Shown in pieces: positions 1 to 6,244 of a stretch of DNA of 16,437 nt. The stretch comes from CAYVAP01 sp964343195 (GTDB taxonomy: Bacteria > Bacteroidota > Bacteroidia > J057), in assembly GCA_964343195.1 (NCBI GenBank), contig CAYFIR010000144.1, positions 1 to 16,437 of the forward strand, read 5' to 3'. The notes under the pieces were generated by a model. That model worked only from the letters and a program-made list of their open reading frames with translations, searched no databases and was not told the origin of the DNA. Numbering within the stretch: position 1 is the first letter of the stretch; the number at the start of each line of letters is the position of its first letter. A program made the translations under genes and the position numbers.

Positions 1-36
1 CCTGTCTTTCCTGTAATCCTGAAAATCCTGTCTAAT
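1..36. repeat. Degenerate short tandem CCTG repeat
   Basis: CCTG occurs at 1, 10, 18 and 27, a spacing of 9, 8 and 9 bases, with variable T/A-rich tails (CCTGTCTTT, CCTGTAAT, CCTGAAAAT, CCTGTCTAAT). The array runs off the left edge of the window. It lies in an intergenic stretch and has no open frame. From memory, similar runs of ATCCTG units occur between genes in other Bacteroidota, but that was not checked here. Confidence 0.55.
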
Positions 37-55
37 TTGTCTAGGAGTATGGTCA

Positions 56-99
56 CAATGACTACTTAGATAAGTCATTGGGTTTTCCTGTCGGAAAAC
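56..99. other. Two adjacent small inverted repeats
   Basis: CAATGACT (56-63) pairs with AGTCATTG (73-80) across a 9-base spacer. Directly after it GTTTTCC (82-88) pairs with GGAAAAC (93-99) across the 4-base loop TGTC. There is no clear T-run after the second hairpin. The pair could terminate a gene lying left of the window or belong to the leader of the first response regulator. The rest of 100-271 shows no recognisable gene or promoter. Confidence 0.4.
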
Positions 100-271
100 T
101 TACCATTGCTGTTGGTTAAGCCTGATAAAATTATCCGTTATGTAAAAACCTGCTCAAAAATTCCATATGGAATCCATTATAGGCGATTTACAAGGGATTT
201 GTCCCTCCTGATTGCCGCTATGTCGTTCACCCCCTCCGAATTCAACCCGTAATCACTTCTGAATTCGCACA

Positions 272-706
272 ATGGCAGCCAAAATTAAAACCGTTCTACT
301 GGTTGAAGACAACCATGACGATATCTTTTACAGCAAACGCATCATCAATAATACAGGGTGGGCAGAGCAAATAGACGTGTGCCACGATGGAAGCACTGCT
401 CTGGACTATCTCCTGAACAGGGGGGAGTATGCCATGGAATCCAATATTAGGCCTTCCCCTGACCTTATTCTATTGGACCTGAGTCTCCCCCGAATGAATG
501 GATGGGATTTCCTGGCTGCATATGCAGCCCTCCCAGCATCCTACCGACGGCATACTGTGGTGGTGATCCTTACGGCCTCCCTTGACCCAAACGATGAAGC
601 CCGGGCATTAACTACAGGGGTGGTCAATCGATACATCATCAAACCCTTAAAGGAACTTGATTTTAAACGTCTGATGTCAGAAGCCTTTCCCAGTCGATTT
701 TCCTAA
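272..706 (+). CDS. Single-domain response regulator (Rcp1-type receiver)
   Basis: This 144-residue protein is one complete CheY-like receiver domain with no output domain. Visible landmarks are the acidic pair E12-D13, the phospho-acceptor D69 in LLLDLSLPRMNGW, T101 in ILTAS and K124 in IIKPL. All residues needed for phosphorylation are present. The insertion between beta-strand 2 and D69 (around LLNRGEY) and the GWDFL motif are typical of the Rcp1/CheY-like receivers that pair with phytochrome-like or other hybrid kinases, so it probably relays phosphate or acts by protein contact in the cytoplasm. No histidine kinase lies beside it. A paralogue follows 77 bases downstream on the same strand, probably co-transcribed. 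The kinase partner and target are unknown. Confidence 0.92.
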   Translation: MAAKIKTVLLVEDNHDDIFYSKRIINNTGWAEQIDVCHDGSTALDYLLNRGEYAMESNIRPSPDLILLDLSLPRMNGWDFLAAYAALPASYRRHTVVVILTASLDPNDEARALTTGVVNRYIIKPLKELDFKRLMSEAFPSRFS

Positions 707-783
707 GAGGCTATATATGGGGATAAGCATCCATGGGATTTGGCATTTGAGGTAAAGACCATGCACTTGTAACTATTCAGAAA

Positions 784-1233
784 ATGATTACCACTGTAAA
801 TACTGAGAAGTTGAATTCCGTGTTGATAATTGAGGACATTTATGATGATGTCTTCTTTTTGAAGCGGATCCTTAATAGGACCAACCTGACAGAATCTGTG
901 CATGTGTGTAGAGATGGCAGTACCGCAATGGAGTTTTTGCTGGAAAAAAGTCTGGAAGCCGCAAGCGGAAAGTTTGCTGCTATCCCTGATCTGATTTTTC
1001 TCGATTTGCGGTTGCCAGGGATGGATGGCTGGGATTTCCTTAATGCGTATTCGAGTCTCTCGTCCTTATCTCATGAAAAAACCAAACTGGTGATAGTCAC
1101 TAACTCCCTTAACCTGGGAGACCAGGCCCGAGCTTTGGCATCAGGCCTGGTTGATAGTTATTTGATGAAACCGGTGGAGGAGCAGGAGTTTCGGAAAGTG
1201 ATCATGGGGCTTTTTCCGGATCGATTTTCCTGA
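784..1233 (+). CDS. Single-domain response regulator, paralogue of the preceding gene
   Basis: This 149-residue receiver-only protein is clearly related to its upstream neighbour. Shared blocks are VCxDGSTA, PDLIxLDLxLPxMxGWDF and the ending FPxRFS. The acidic pair is E17-D18, the phospho-acceptor is D74, the conserved threonine is T106 and the conserved lysine is K129. The residue after the threonine is Asn (IVTNS) where the neighbour has Ala (ILTAS); this position flanks the active site and is usually small, so phosphorylation or dephosphorylation rates could differ. The pair probably arose by tandem duplication. It has no output domain and no adjacent kinase. It ends 44 bases from a convergent gene, with no obvious terminator between them. 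Confidence 0.92.
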   Translation: MITTVNTEKLNSVLIIEDIYDDVFFLKRILNRTNLTESVHVCRDGSTAMEFLLEKSLEAASGKFAAIPDLIFLDLRLPGMDGWDFLNAYSSLSSLSHEKTKLVIVTNSLNLGDQARALASGLVDSYLMKPVEEQEFRKVIMGLFPDRFS

Positions 1234-1277
1234 ACTCCTTGAGGGGCGATCGCATTGCCTAATCAACGACTTGGGCA

Positions 1278-2447
1278 TCATCTTATCAATAAAATCTTGG
1301 ACTGCTGCCCTTTCTCCTGATTGCTGACTCTTACGAGGTAGCTGCCTTGAGTGAGTTGTTGCTCCAGGTCTATGGTGTGGGTCAGTCCGCCTGCAAAGGT
1401 TGGTCTTAGAGTCGTTTGGTAAAGGGATTTTCCGGCCATATCCAGCACTTCTACCCTAAACTCATCGTTGGGTGATAATCCCCGCAGGTCGATGTTGATG
1501 AGGTTCCCGGAGTTTGGATTCGGGAAGAGATTGAAGGCCCAGTTGTTGAGTTGGGAATACTGAACTTCTACCAAATGTGAATAGCTGAAGGCTCCGTCAA
1601 GGTCAATCATTTTTAGACGATAAAATGACTTCCCCATCAGCGGCCGCCCATCTTCAAAGTCGTACTCCAACATGCTCTCGCTGCTACCTGCGGCAGGGAC
1701 CTGACCGATTGACTCGTACGCCAGACCGTCTGCAGAACGGTCAATAACGAACCAGTGGCTGTTCTCTTCCCGCTCTGTACGCCACTCCAGCAGAACGAAG
1801 GTGTCCATGGGGAAGGCCTCAAAAGACAGAAGCACTACCGGAAATGGCACTGCACCACCATAATTGGCAACATCATATCCATCTCCGCCGCCGCCGCCAT
1901 AGAGTGCTGCCAGGCTGCCTCCTCCCACAACCGATTGAACCAGTCCCGGATCATGCCCATCTCCCTGCCCTCCGCCATACAGAACCGCTAAAGAGGCTCC
2001 GCTGATAAAAAGCTGGGCAGACTCTCCGTCAAACCCATCTCCCTGGCCTCCTCCATACAGGACGTCCATGTATTGGCCGCTGAGGCTGGTCTGAATCAAT
2101 TCTTCGTCGTGACCGTCTCCTATACCCCCGAGATACATTTGAGAAAGGTTCCCACCCGCAACAGGTGCATGGGCAAGGGCTCTGGCATGTCCATCACTTC
2201 TTCCTCCAGTAAACAGGGACGTGAGGGATTGCCCATTAAGGGACTGTTGGAGACCTGTCTGGGTATCCTGACCGTCACCAGGGCCACCAGTGTACAGGGG
2301 CTGGGTTCCAAAAGGCTGCCCCTGTAGGTTGAGCTGGAGAGAACTGCTCCGGTCGTAGCCACTGCCTTCCCCTCCAAGGTACTGTGCCTGGGCACTTTGC
2401 CTAGTGAGGATGAAGAACAGAAGAATAATTACCGTTCGGAATATCAT
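1278..2447 (-). CDS. Secreted T9SS type A cargo protein with seven GGxGDGxD repeats
   Basis: This 389-residue protein has a signal peptide (about 1-21, ending AQA before Q22). Seven repeats then begin at residues 23, 52, 79, 105, 131, 157 and 183. Each opens with [YF]xGGxGDGx[D/A]; the last five openings are exactly 26 residues apart, and the rest of each unit has a loose QxxxxGxSLxxL pattern. A beta-sandwich region typical of Bacteroidota surface proteins follows (about 202-297). The end is a T9SS type A sorting domain (about 303-389) beginning FPNPNSG and ending in KILLIR. It should be exported by Sec and then passed across the outer membrane by T9SS to the surface or medium. Its start overlaps the stop of the FGE-like gene upstream (ATGA), so the two are co-translated. 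I do not recognise the repeat as a named domain; it may bind calcium or form a solenoid, which is inference. Confidence 0.9.
   Translation of the reverse strand: MIFRTVIILLFFILTRQSAQAQYLGGEGSGYDRSSSLQLNLQGQPFGTQPLYTGGPGDGQDTQTGLQQSLNGQSLTSLFTGGRSDGHARALAHAPVAGGNLSQMYLGGIGDGHDEELIQTSLSGQYMDVLYGGGQGDGFDGESAQLFISGASLAVLYGGGQGDGHDPGLVQSVVGGGSLAALYGGGGGDGYDVANYGGAVPFPVVLLSFEAFPMDTFVLLEWRTEREENSHWFVIDRSADGLAYESIGQVPAAGSSESMLEYDFEDGRPLMGKSFYRLKMIDLDGAFSYSHLVEVQYSQLNNWAFNLFPNPNSGNLINIDLRGLSPNDEFRVEVLDMAGKSLYQTTLRPTFAGGLTHTIDLEQQLTQGSYLVRVSNQEKGQQSKILLIR
1821..2381 (-). repeat. Seven-copy ~26-residue coding repeat ([YF]xGGxGDGxD)
   Basis: This marks the repeat array inside the T9SS cargo gene (residues 23 to about 209). 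Copy openings are YLGGEGSGYD, YTGGPGDGQD, FTGGRSDGHA, YLGGIGDGHD, YGGGQGDGFD, YGGGQGDGHD and YGGGGGDGYD. Spacing is 29, 27, 26, 26, 26 and 26 residues. The DNA copies have diverged in codon choice, so the array is old rather than a fresh tandem duplication. The first and third copies are the least regular (SG for DG; SDG with Ala for the final Asp). Confidence 0.85.
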
Positions 2448-3934
2448 GGAGAAGTACGTACGCCGCGGAACCCGATGCGGCTATTGACGATATTACTAAT
2501 ATTGGCAGCATCGTAGCGATCAGCGATCCGTAGGTAATTGGCAGAATTGGCAAAGGAACCACCTCTATATCCAATATCACCTCCGGTTACAGCTGGCCAG
2601 TTACCTACATTGTGTGCCCCGGAACTGTCAAGGGCACCATCACCGTGATTAGCTGTGAATGACCTACCACCAGGCGTACCTATTGAAACCATCCTTTCAT
2701 ACAGGTTGCCCGATAGTTCCATGATGCCGTAATAGGATCCTCCAGTTTCTTCGCGGGTAGGATTGGTAGCTGAGGCTGCAAAGATTCCACAACGCAGCGG
2801 CCCCCCCAATCCACTCATAGTAGTAGTGTAGGCTCCATTGCCAATGTTGACTCCGGGATCAGAGACCAGTGAGTTGGAGGTTCCGTCATTGAGAAGGGTG
2901 AAAGGAGAGGAGGGAGCATGAATGTTGGCAGTTCCCCATGCATACATATCGATTGTCGGGGTTACGGGACCTTTTGCGGCCTTCTCAAACTCAAACTCAG
3001 ACATGGGACGCAGCCCTGCCCAGTCCAGGTATGCGAGGTAATCATCACTGCTTACATAGTTGACGGGACGGTCGGGGGTAGTGGTAGTAGCATTCCCGGA
3101 TGTATAGGCAAAAGTATTGCGGGCTACGGTACCATCCGAGTTTTTGTGATTGGCATTGCTCAGGTCGCGGTCGGTACGCTGGCTGGTAGTCAGGGTATTG
3201 AAAAAATCTACGTATTGTCCCTGGCTTACCTCATATTTCATGCAGTAAAAGGCGTTGTAGCCCTTTGGATAGGCTGCAGGCACAGGCCCACTCTGATCTC
3301 CCACCGTCGCCCCTGCAGAGGTATTGTAGTAGAGAAATCCTATGGCGGAGCTAATGGTGATGGAGGCCTCAGATCCAATTTGGTAGGGACTTCCAAGGAA
3401 GTTGCTTTGAAAATGGCCAACCTCGGTTCCGGAAATGGCACTTCCCAGGTAAAAACTACCCTGTGGCACATATACCATCTCGACTCCAAATACCTGAACG
3501 TCCACTATCTGACCATCTGAAACTCCATCCGTACCATAGTTCCATAGAATTTGAACGCTGGTGTAGTTCACGTCGCCACTGCCATCAGCAGATCTGTACA
3601 GGAATACCCCTCGGCCATCAGATGGAGTTGTGATAGTCCCACCAGCAGGTTGGACATGGCCATCAGCGGCTGCAGTTCCATTGACATAGTTGAGAGAAGC
3701 ATGGTTCCACGAGCCGCCGGAAGAGCGGTATTTGACAAATAGCCAGGCTGCGTCCCAGTTGGATGGGCCTACGCTAAGTCGCCAGGAATTTTCCCAGCTT
3801 ACGTCAAACTGAATCAGGACGGTTTGGTTGGTTGTGTTTTGCCCAGTGAGGGACACATTGCTGATCTGGATATTGTTTGCCCATGCCGCATGGCTCAGCC
3901 AAAGCAGCAGCAGGGACAGTAAAACGCTCCGCAT
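2444..3934 (-). CDS. Secreted FGE/SUMF1-fold protein lacking the catalytic cysteines
   Basis: This 496-residue protein has a signal peptide (about 1-19), a beta-rich N-terminal region (about 20-150) and a C-terminal FGE-sulfatase/SUMF1 fold domain (about 150-496). Family marks are VEMVYVPQGSFYLG, YEVSQGQYVDFFN, RPVNYVS, LRPMSEFEFEKAA, MELSGNLYE, YRGGSF and the closing RIGFRGVR. True formylglycine-generating enzymes use two cysteines located after the GGSF-like motif. Here that stretch (458-493) has none, and the only cysteines are C231 and C382. Oxidation of sulfatase cysteines is therefore unlikely. FGE-fold proteins without the cysteines often serve as binding or other surface domains. No T9SS sorting tail is present, since the protein stops right after the fold. 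Its stop overlaps the next gene's start, indicating an operon with the repeat protein. Confidence 0.88.
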   Translation of the reverse strand: MRSVLLSLLLLWLSHAAWANNIQISNVSLTGQNTTNQTVLIQFDVSWENSWRLSVGPSNWDAAWLFVKYRSSGGSWNHASLNYVNGTAAADGHVQPAGGTITTPSDGRGVFLYRSADGSGDVNYTSVQILWNYGTDGVSDGQIVDVQVFGVEMVYVPQGSFYLGSAISGTEVGHFQSNFLGSPYQIGSEASITISSAIGFLYYNTSAGATVGDQSGPVPAAYPKGYNAFYCMKYEVSQGQYVDFFNTLTTSQRTDRDLSNANHKNSDGTVARNTFAYTSGNATTTTPDRPVNYVSSDDYLAYLDWAGLRPMSEFEFEKAAKGPVTPTIDMYAWGTANIHAPSSPFTLLNDGTSNSLVSDPGVNIGNGAYTTTMSGLGGPLRCGIFAASATNPTREETGGSYYGIMELSGNLYERMVSIGTPGGRSFTANHGDGALDSSGAHNVGNWPAVTGGDIGYRGGSFANSANYLRIADRYDAANISNIVNSRIGFRGVRTSP

Positions 3935-3970
3935 GTTATAGTATCTTAGGATATGGATGGAAAATGGAAT

Positions 3971-4017
3971 AAAAAAAGAGAGCTCGTCTTTCTGTGGACA
4001 TAGACGAACGAGCTCTC
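3971..4017 (-). terminator. Rho-independent terminator
   Basis: On the minus strand a perfect 10-base stem (GAGAGCTCGT at 3978-3987 with ACGAGCTCTC at 4008-4017) is followed by seven T residues (A-run 3971-3977 on the plus strand). AGACG (4002-4006) could also pair with CGTCT (3985-3989) as a competing fold. It lies 28 bases after the stop of the PH-like membrane gene and 36 bases before the start of the FGE-like gene. It therefore ends the upstream unit, and the FGE operon must have its own promoter within a very short gap. Confidence 0.85.
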
Positions 4018-4045
4018 ATAACTACACCATGCGAAGGAGAAATCT

Positions 4046-4639
4046 TTAACCTACCCGGTACTCAGCGTCGGTATTGGTGGATCGTGGAGGAAGGCCTTCC
4101 CCCAGGATTCGCACCAGATAGTGCGCTTCTGCATCATCTACTCCCAGGGCAAACGAATGGGTACGCATGCCATAGTCGATCTTGATTTTTCCGGGACCGA
4201 TTCCCCAGTAGGCCCGATAGGAAGAAAATGGCCAGGTGTAATTTTCTTCCTTGAACCGAATGGAACTGACATCTGCGAGTGCCATCCTTCGGGTAAATCC
4301 TACGCCTAATATGGCCTTGCGTAATTTCATTTCGGTTCTGTCCATCGTCAGTTTTTCCCGCCCGAAGAATCCCCAAAGCAGGAAGAAGATCACCATTGCC
4401 CCGCCAAGAATCCACATCGCCAGCCAGACCAGTATAAAGAGATCGGGCCTAAAAGATGAAAGGTCAAAGTTGAGGGTAGGAAAGCCTGTTAGAGTTCCTA
4501 GTGCGAAGTGTAGGCCCACGGGCCAGCCACCCAGCCAAATGGTTCCCATGATGAGGGAAAACCATTTTTTCGGAGAAGGTACGGATAAGGATAAAGTGTC
4601 CCCATGGCGCTTGATACGCGCCTTTCCATTTGTAAGCAT
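4046..4639 (-). CDS. Two-TM membrane protein with PH-like C-terminal part
   Basis: This 197-residue protein has two hydrophobic segments (about 28-51 and 67-92). The short N-terminal part and the C-terminal ~100 residues would lie on the same side of the membrane, probably the cytoplasm. The C-terminal part (VSSIRFKEEN, WGIGPGKIKIDYGMRTHSFA, then a short helix DAEAHYLVRILGE) resembles the bacterial PH-like domain found after paired TM helices in several unnamed membrane families. No enzyme motif is visible. The gene is followed by a strong terminator. A 12-base inverted repeat with a 42-base loop lies in the leader, starting 9 bases before the ATG. The function is unknown. Confidence 0.8.
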   Translation of the reverse strand: MLTNGKARIKRHGDTLSLSVPSPKKWFSLIMGTIWLGGWPVGLHFALGTLTGFPTLNFDLSSFRPDLFILVWLAMWILGGAMVIFFLLWGFFGREKLTMDRTEMKLRKAILGVGFTRRMALADVSSIRFKEENYTWPFSSYRAYWGIGPGKIKIDYGMRTHSFALGVDDAEAHYLVRILGEGLPPRSTNTDAEYRVG

Positions 4640-4648
4640 GTCTGTTGT

Positions 4649-4714
4649 ATTCGGAAGTGAAACTCAATAGAAAGACATAGCCCTGGATAAAAGGGCCAAA
4701 GGTCACTTCCGAAT
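4649..4714 (-). promoter_or_regulatory. Long inverted repeat in the leader of the membrane-protein gene
   Basis: ATTCGGAAGTGA (4649-4660) is the exact reverse complement of TCACTTCCGAAT (4703-4714). The 42-base loop contains a nested 5-base stem, GCCCT (4680-4684) with AGGGC (4692-4696). The element ends 9 bases before the start codon of the minus-strand gene at 4639. It could be a structured 5' leader controlling translation or a two-site protein operator. On the plus strand it is followed by TTTT, so it would look like a terminator there, but no plus-strand gene precedes it. Confidence 0.5.
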
Positions 4715-4755
4715 TTTATTGGAAATCGTAATTCCGATACCGGGATTATGCTAAT

Positions 4756-4860
4756 TCATTGCTCTGGCTTGTCAGAAGACTTTCCGGTCAGCTTATAAAT
4801 CAGGAAGCCAAAACCAGCAACGAAATGGAGGGCGATGACGATGAACAGAATATTTCCCAT
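4756..4860 (-). CDS. Small single-span membrane protein (34 residues)
   Basis: An ATG at 4860 opens a 34-codon frame ending in TGA at 4756. The peptide begins MGNILFIVIALHF, has one hydrophobic segment (about residues 4-22, FVAGFGFLIY) and ends in a charged tail (KLTGKSSDKPEQ). The clear hydrophobic-then-charged layout and the position, on the same strand as both neighbours and with a terminator upstream, favour a real small gene. No strong ribosome binding site is visible, which is common in Bacteroidota. No function can be assigned. Confidence 0.6.
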   Translation of the reverse strand: MGNILFIVIALHFVAGFGFLIYKLTGKSSDKPEQ

Positions 4861-4956
4861 GATAGTGAAGGCTAAAATAATTTTTCGGCAAGTTCTGTAT
4901 GGGAGCCCCCAATTGCAGGGACTTATCTCATCTCCTATGATGTGATTGTAATATGA

Positions 4957-4985
4957 AACCGCCCCGAGCGATGCCCGAGGCGGTT
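4957..4985 (-). terminator. Hairpin terminator after the thiolase gene
   Basis: On the minus strand AACCGCCTCGGGC pairs with GCTCGGGGCGGTT around an ATC loop: 13 pairs including two G-U wobbles. The tail is only T-rich (TTTCATATT) rather than a pure T-run. It starts 40 bases after the thiolase stop codon and would end the beta-oxidation operon transcript. Confidence 0.75.
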
Positions 4986-5025
4986 CATTGTGCCAACCAG
5001 TGTTGGCTATTCAAGGTGTTTGGTA

Positions 5026-6204
5026 TTAGTTGAGTCGCTCGTAGATGCCAGCTACGCCCTGACCACCTCCGACACAGGCGGTAACCATGCCGTATTTTCC
5101 TCCGGTGCGGGCCAGTTCGTTGAAGACCTGCACGGAGAGCTTGCCGCCGGTACAGCCGAGTGGGTGCCCCAGCGCGATGGCACCGCCATTGGGATTGACC
5201 CTGGCGGGGTCCATGTCCAGTTCGCGGATGACACCAAGGGACTGCGCCGCAAAGGCTTCATTCAACTCGACTACGTCGATGTCGTTGAGCTTCATGCCGG
5301 TCTGCTTCAGCACCTTGGGAATGGCCTTGATAGGCCCCATGCCCATGATGCGGGGATCAATGCCCTCAGTAGCATAGCCTACCAGGCGGGCGATGGGAGT
5401 CAGGTTCAACTCCTTGACCATATCCTCAGACATGATCATCACGAAGGCCGCTCCGTCAGATGTCTGGGAGCTGTTGCCTGCGGTCACGGTCCCGTTGTTG
5501 CGGAACACGGGGCGCAGCTTGCCCAGTGCTTCCATGCTCGTGTCTCGGCGTGGCCCTTCGTCCATCGTTACGGTGAACTTGCGGCTGGCGCGCTTGCCTT
5601 TTTCGTTGATGTAGGTCTCTTCCACCTCTACCGGTACGATCTGATCATTGAAGTATCCTGCCTCGATGGCTTTGATGGCCTTCATGTGCGAGTGGTAGGA
5701 GAATTCGTCCATCTCCTCGCGGGTGATCTTGTAATCGGTGGCTACCTCTTCGGCGGTGAGCCCCATGCTGAGGTACCAGTCGGGATGGTCGTTGGCGACC
5801 TTGTAGTTCAGGGCGACCTTGTGGCCCATCATGGGCACCATGGACATGCTTTCGATGCCCCCGGCGATGATGCAGTCGGCCATGCCGCTTTTGATTTTGG
5901 CCACGCCAAGGGCGATGGTCTCCAGCCCGGAACCGCAATAACGGTTGACGGTCATGCCCGATACGTTCTGCGGCAAGGCCATCAGGGCCAGCATGCGGCC
6001 CACCTGCATGCCCTGCTCGGCTTCCGGCACGGCACAGCCCACGATCAGGTCATCGACCCGCGTCGGATCCAGCTCCGGCACCGAGGCCACGAGGTTTTTG
6101 ATTACTTCTGCGCCCAGATCGTCTGAGCGGTAGTTTTTGAAGCCGCCGCGGTTGGCTTTGCCGACGGCACTTCTCTTACCAGCTACTATATATGCGTCCT
6201 GCAT
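5026..6204 (-). CDS. fadA: Acetyl-CoA C-acyltransferase (3-ketoacyl-CoA thiolase)
   Basis: This 392-residue protein has full thiolase length and catalyses the last beta-oxidation step, cleaving 3-ketoacyl-CoA with CoA to acetyl-CoA and a shortened acyl-CoA. The nucleophile cysteine is C90 in NRYCGSG. The other active-site blocks are N315 in NEAFA, H347 in ALGHPLGCTG and C377 in TACVGGGQG, all intact. It is the last gene of a minus-strand unit with the FadN-type dehydrogenase/hydratase; the Uma2 gene between them ends 40 bases upstream. A 7-base hairpin lies 16 bases before its start. A degradative rather than biosynthetic thiolase is favoured by the operon partner. Confidence 0.95.
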   Translation of the reverse strand: MQDAYIVAGKRSAVGKANRGGFKNYRSDDLGAEVIKNLVASVPELDPTRVDDLIVGCAVPEAEQGMQVGRMLALMALPQNVSGMTVNRYCGSGLETIALGVAKIKSGMADCIIAGGIESMSMVPMMGHKVALNYKVANDHPDWYLSMGLTAEEVATDYKITREEMDEFSYHSHMKAIKAIEAGYFNDQIVPVEVEETYINEKGKRASRKFTVTMDEGPRRDTSMEALGKLRPVFRNNGTVTAGNSSQTSDGAAFVMIMSEDMVKELNLTPIARLVGYATEGIDPRIMGMGPIKAIPKVLKQTGMKLNDIDVVELNEAFAAQSLGVIRELDMDPARVNPNGGAIALGHPLGCTGGKLSVQVFNELARTGGKYGMVTACVGGGQGVAGIYERLN

Positions 6205-6220
6205 ACGATTCTTTTATTGA

Positions 6221-6237
6221 ATCCCGCTTTGCGGGAT
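6221..6237 (-). promoter_or_regulatory. Intra-operon stem-loop between Uma2 gene and thiolase gene
   Basis: ATCCCGC (6221-6227) and GCGGGAT (6231-6237) form a perfect 7-base stem with a 3-base loop. It sits in the 40-base gap between the Uma2 stop and the thiolase start. No T-run follows on the minus strand, so read-through is likely. It could act as a weak attenuator, an RNA-processing or stability element, or be a small dispersed repeat. Confidence 0.45.
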
Positions 6238-6244
6238 GAGATGT

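Noticed and set aside
160..173. 14-base perfect palindrome ATTCCATATGGAAT
   Set aside because: It shares 12 bases with the junction at 15709-15720, but a shared 12-mer is expected by chance several times in 16 kb. No other evidence links the two sites.
1244..1251. GCGATCGC octamer (like the cyanobacterial HIP1 repeat)
   Set aside because: It is a single copy in this gap, and the gene content is not cyanobacterial.
1821..2381. GGxGDGxD repeats as RTX calcium nonapeptides
   Set aside because: The period is 26 residues rather than 9, and the T9SS sorting domain argues against type I (RTX) secretion.
4990..6126. Long plus-strand open frame (378 codons) opposite the thiolase gene
   Set aside because: It is antisense to a gene with every thiolase motif. 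Its His/Gly/Val-rich translation matches no family; high GC at third positions of the real gene explains the lack of stops.
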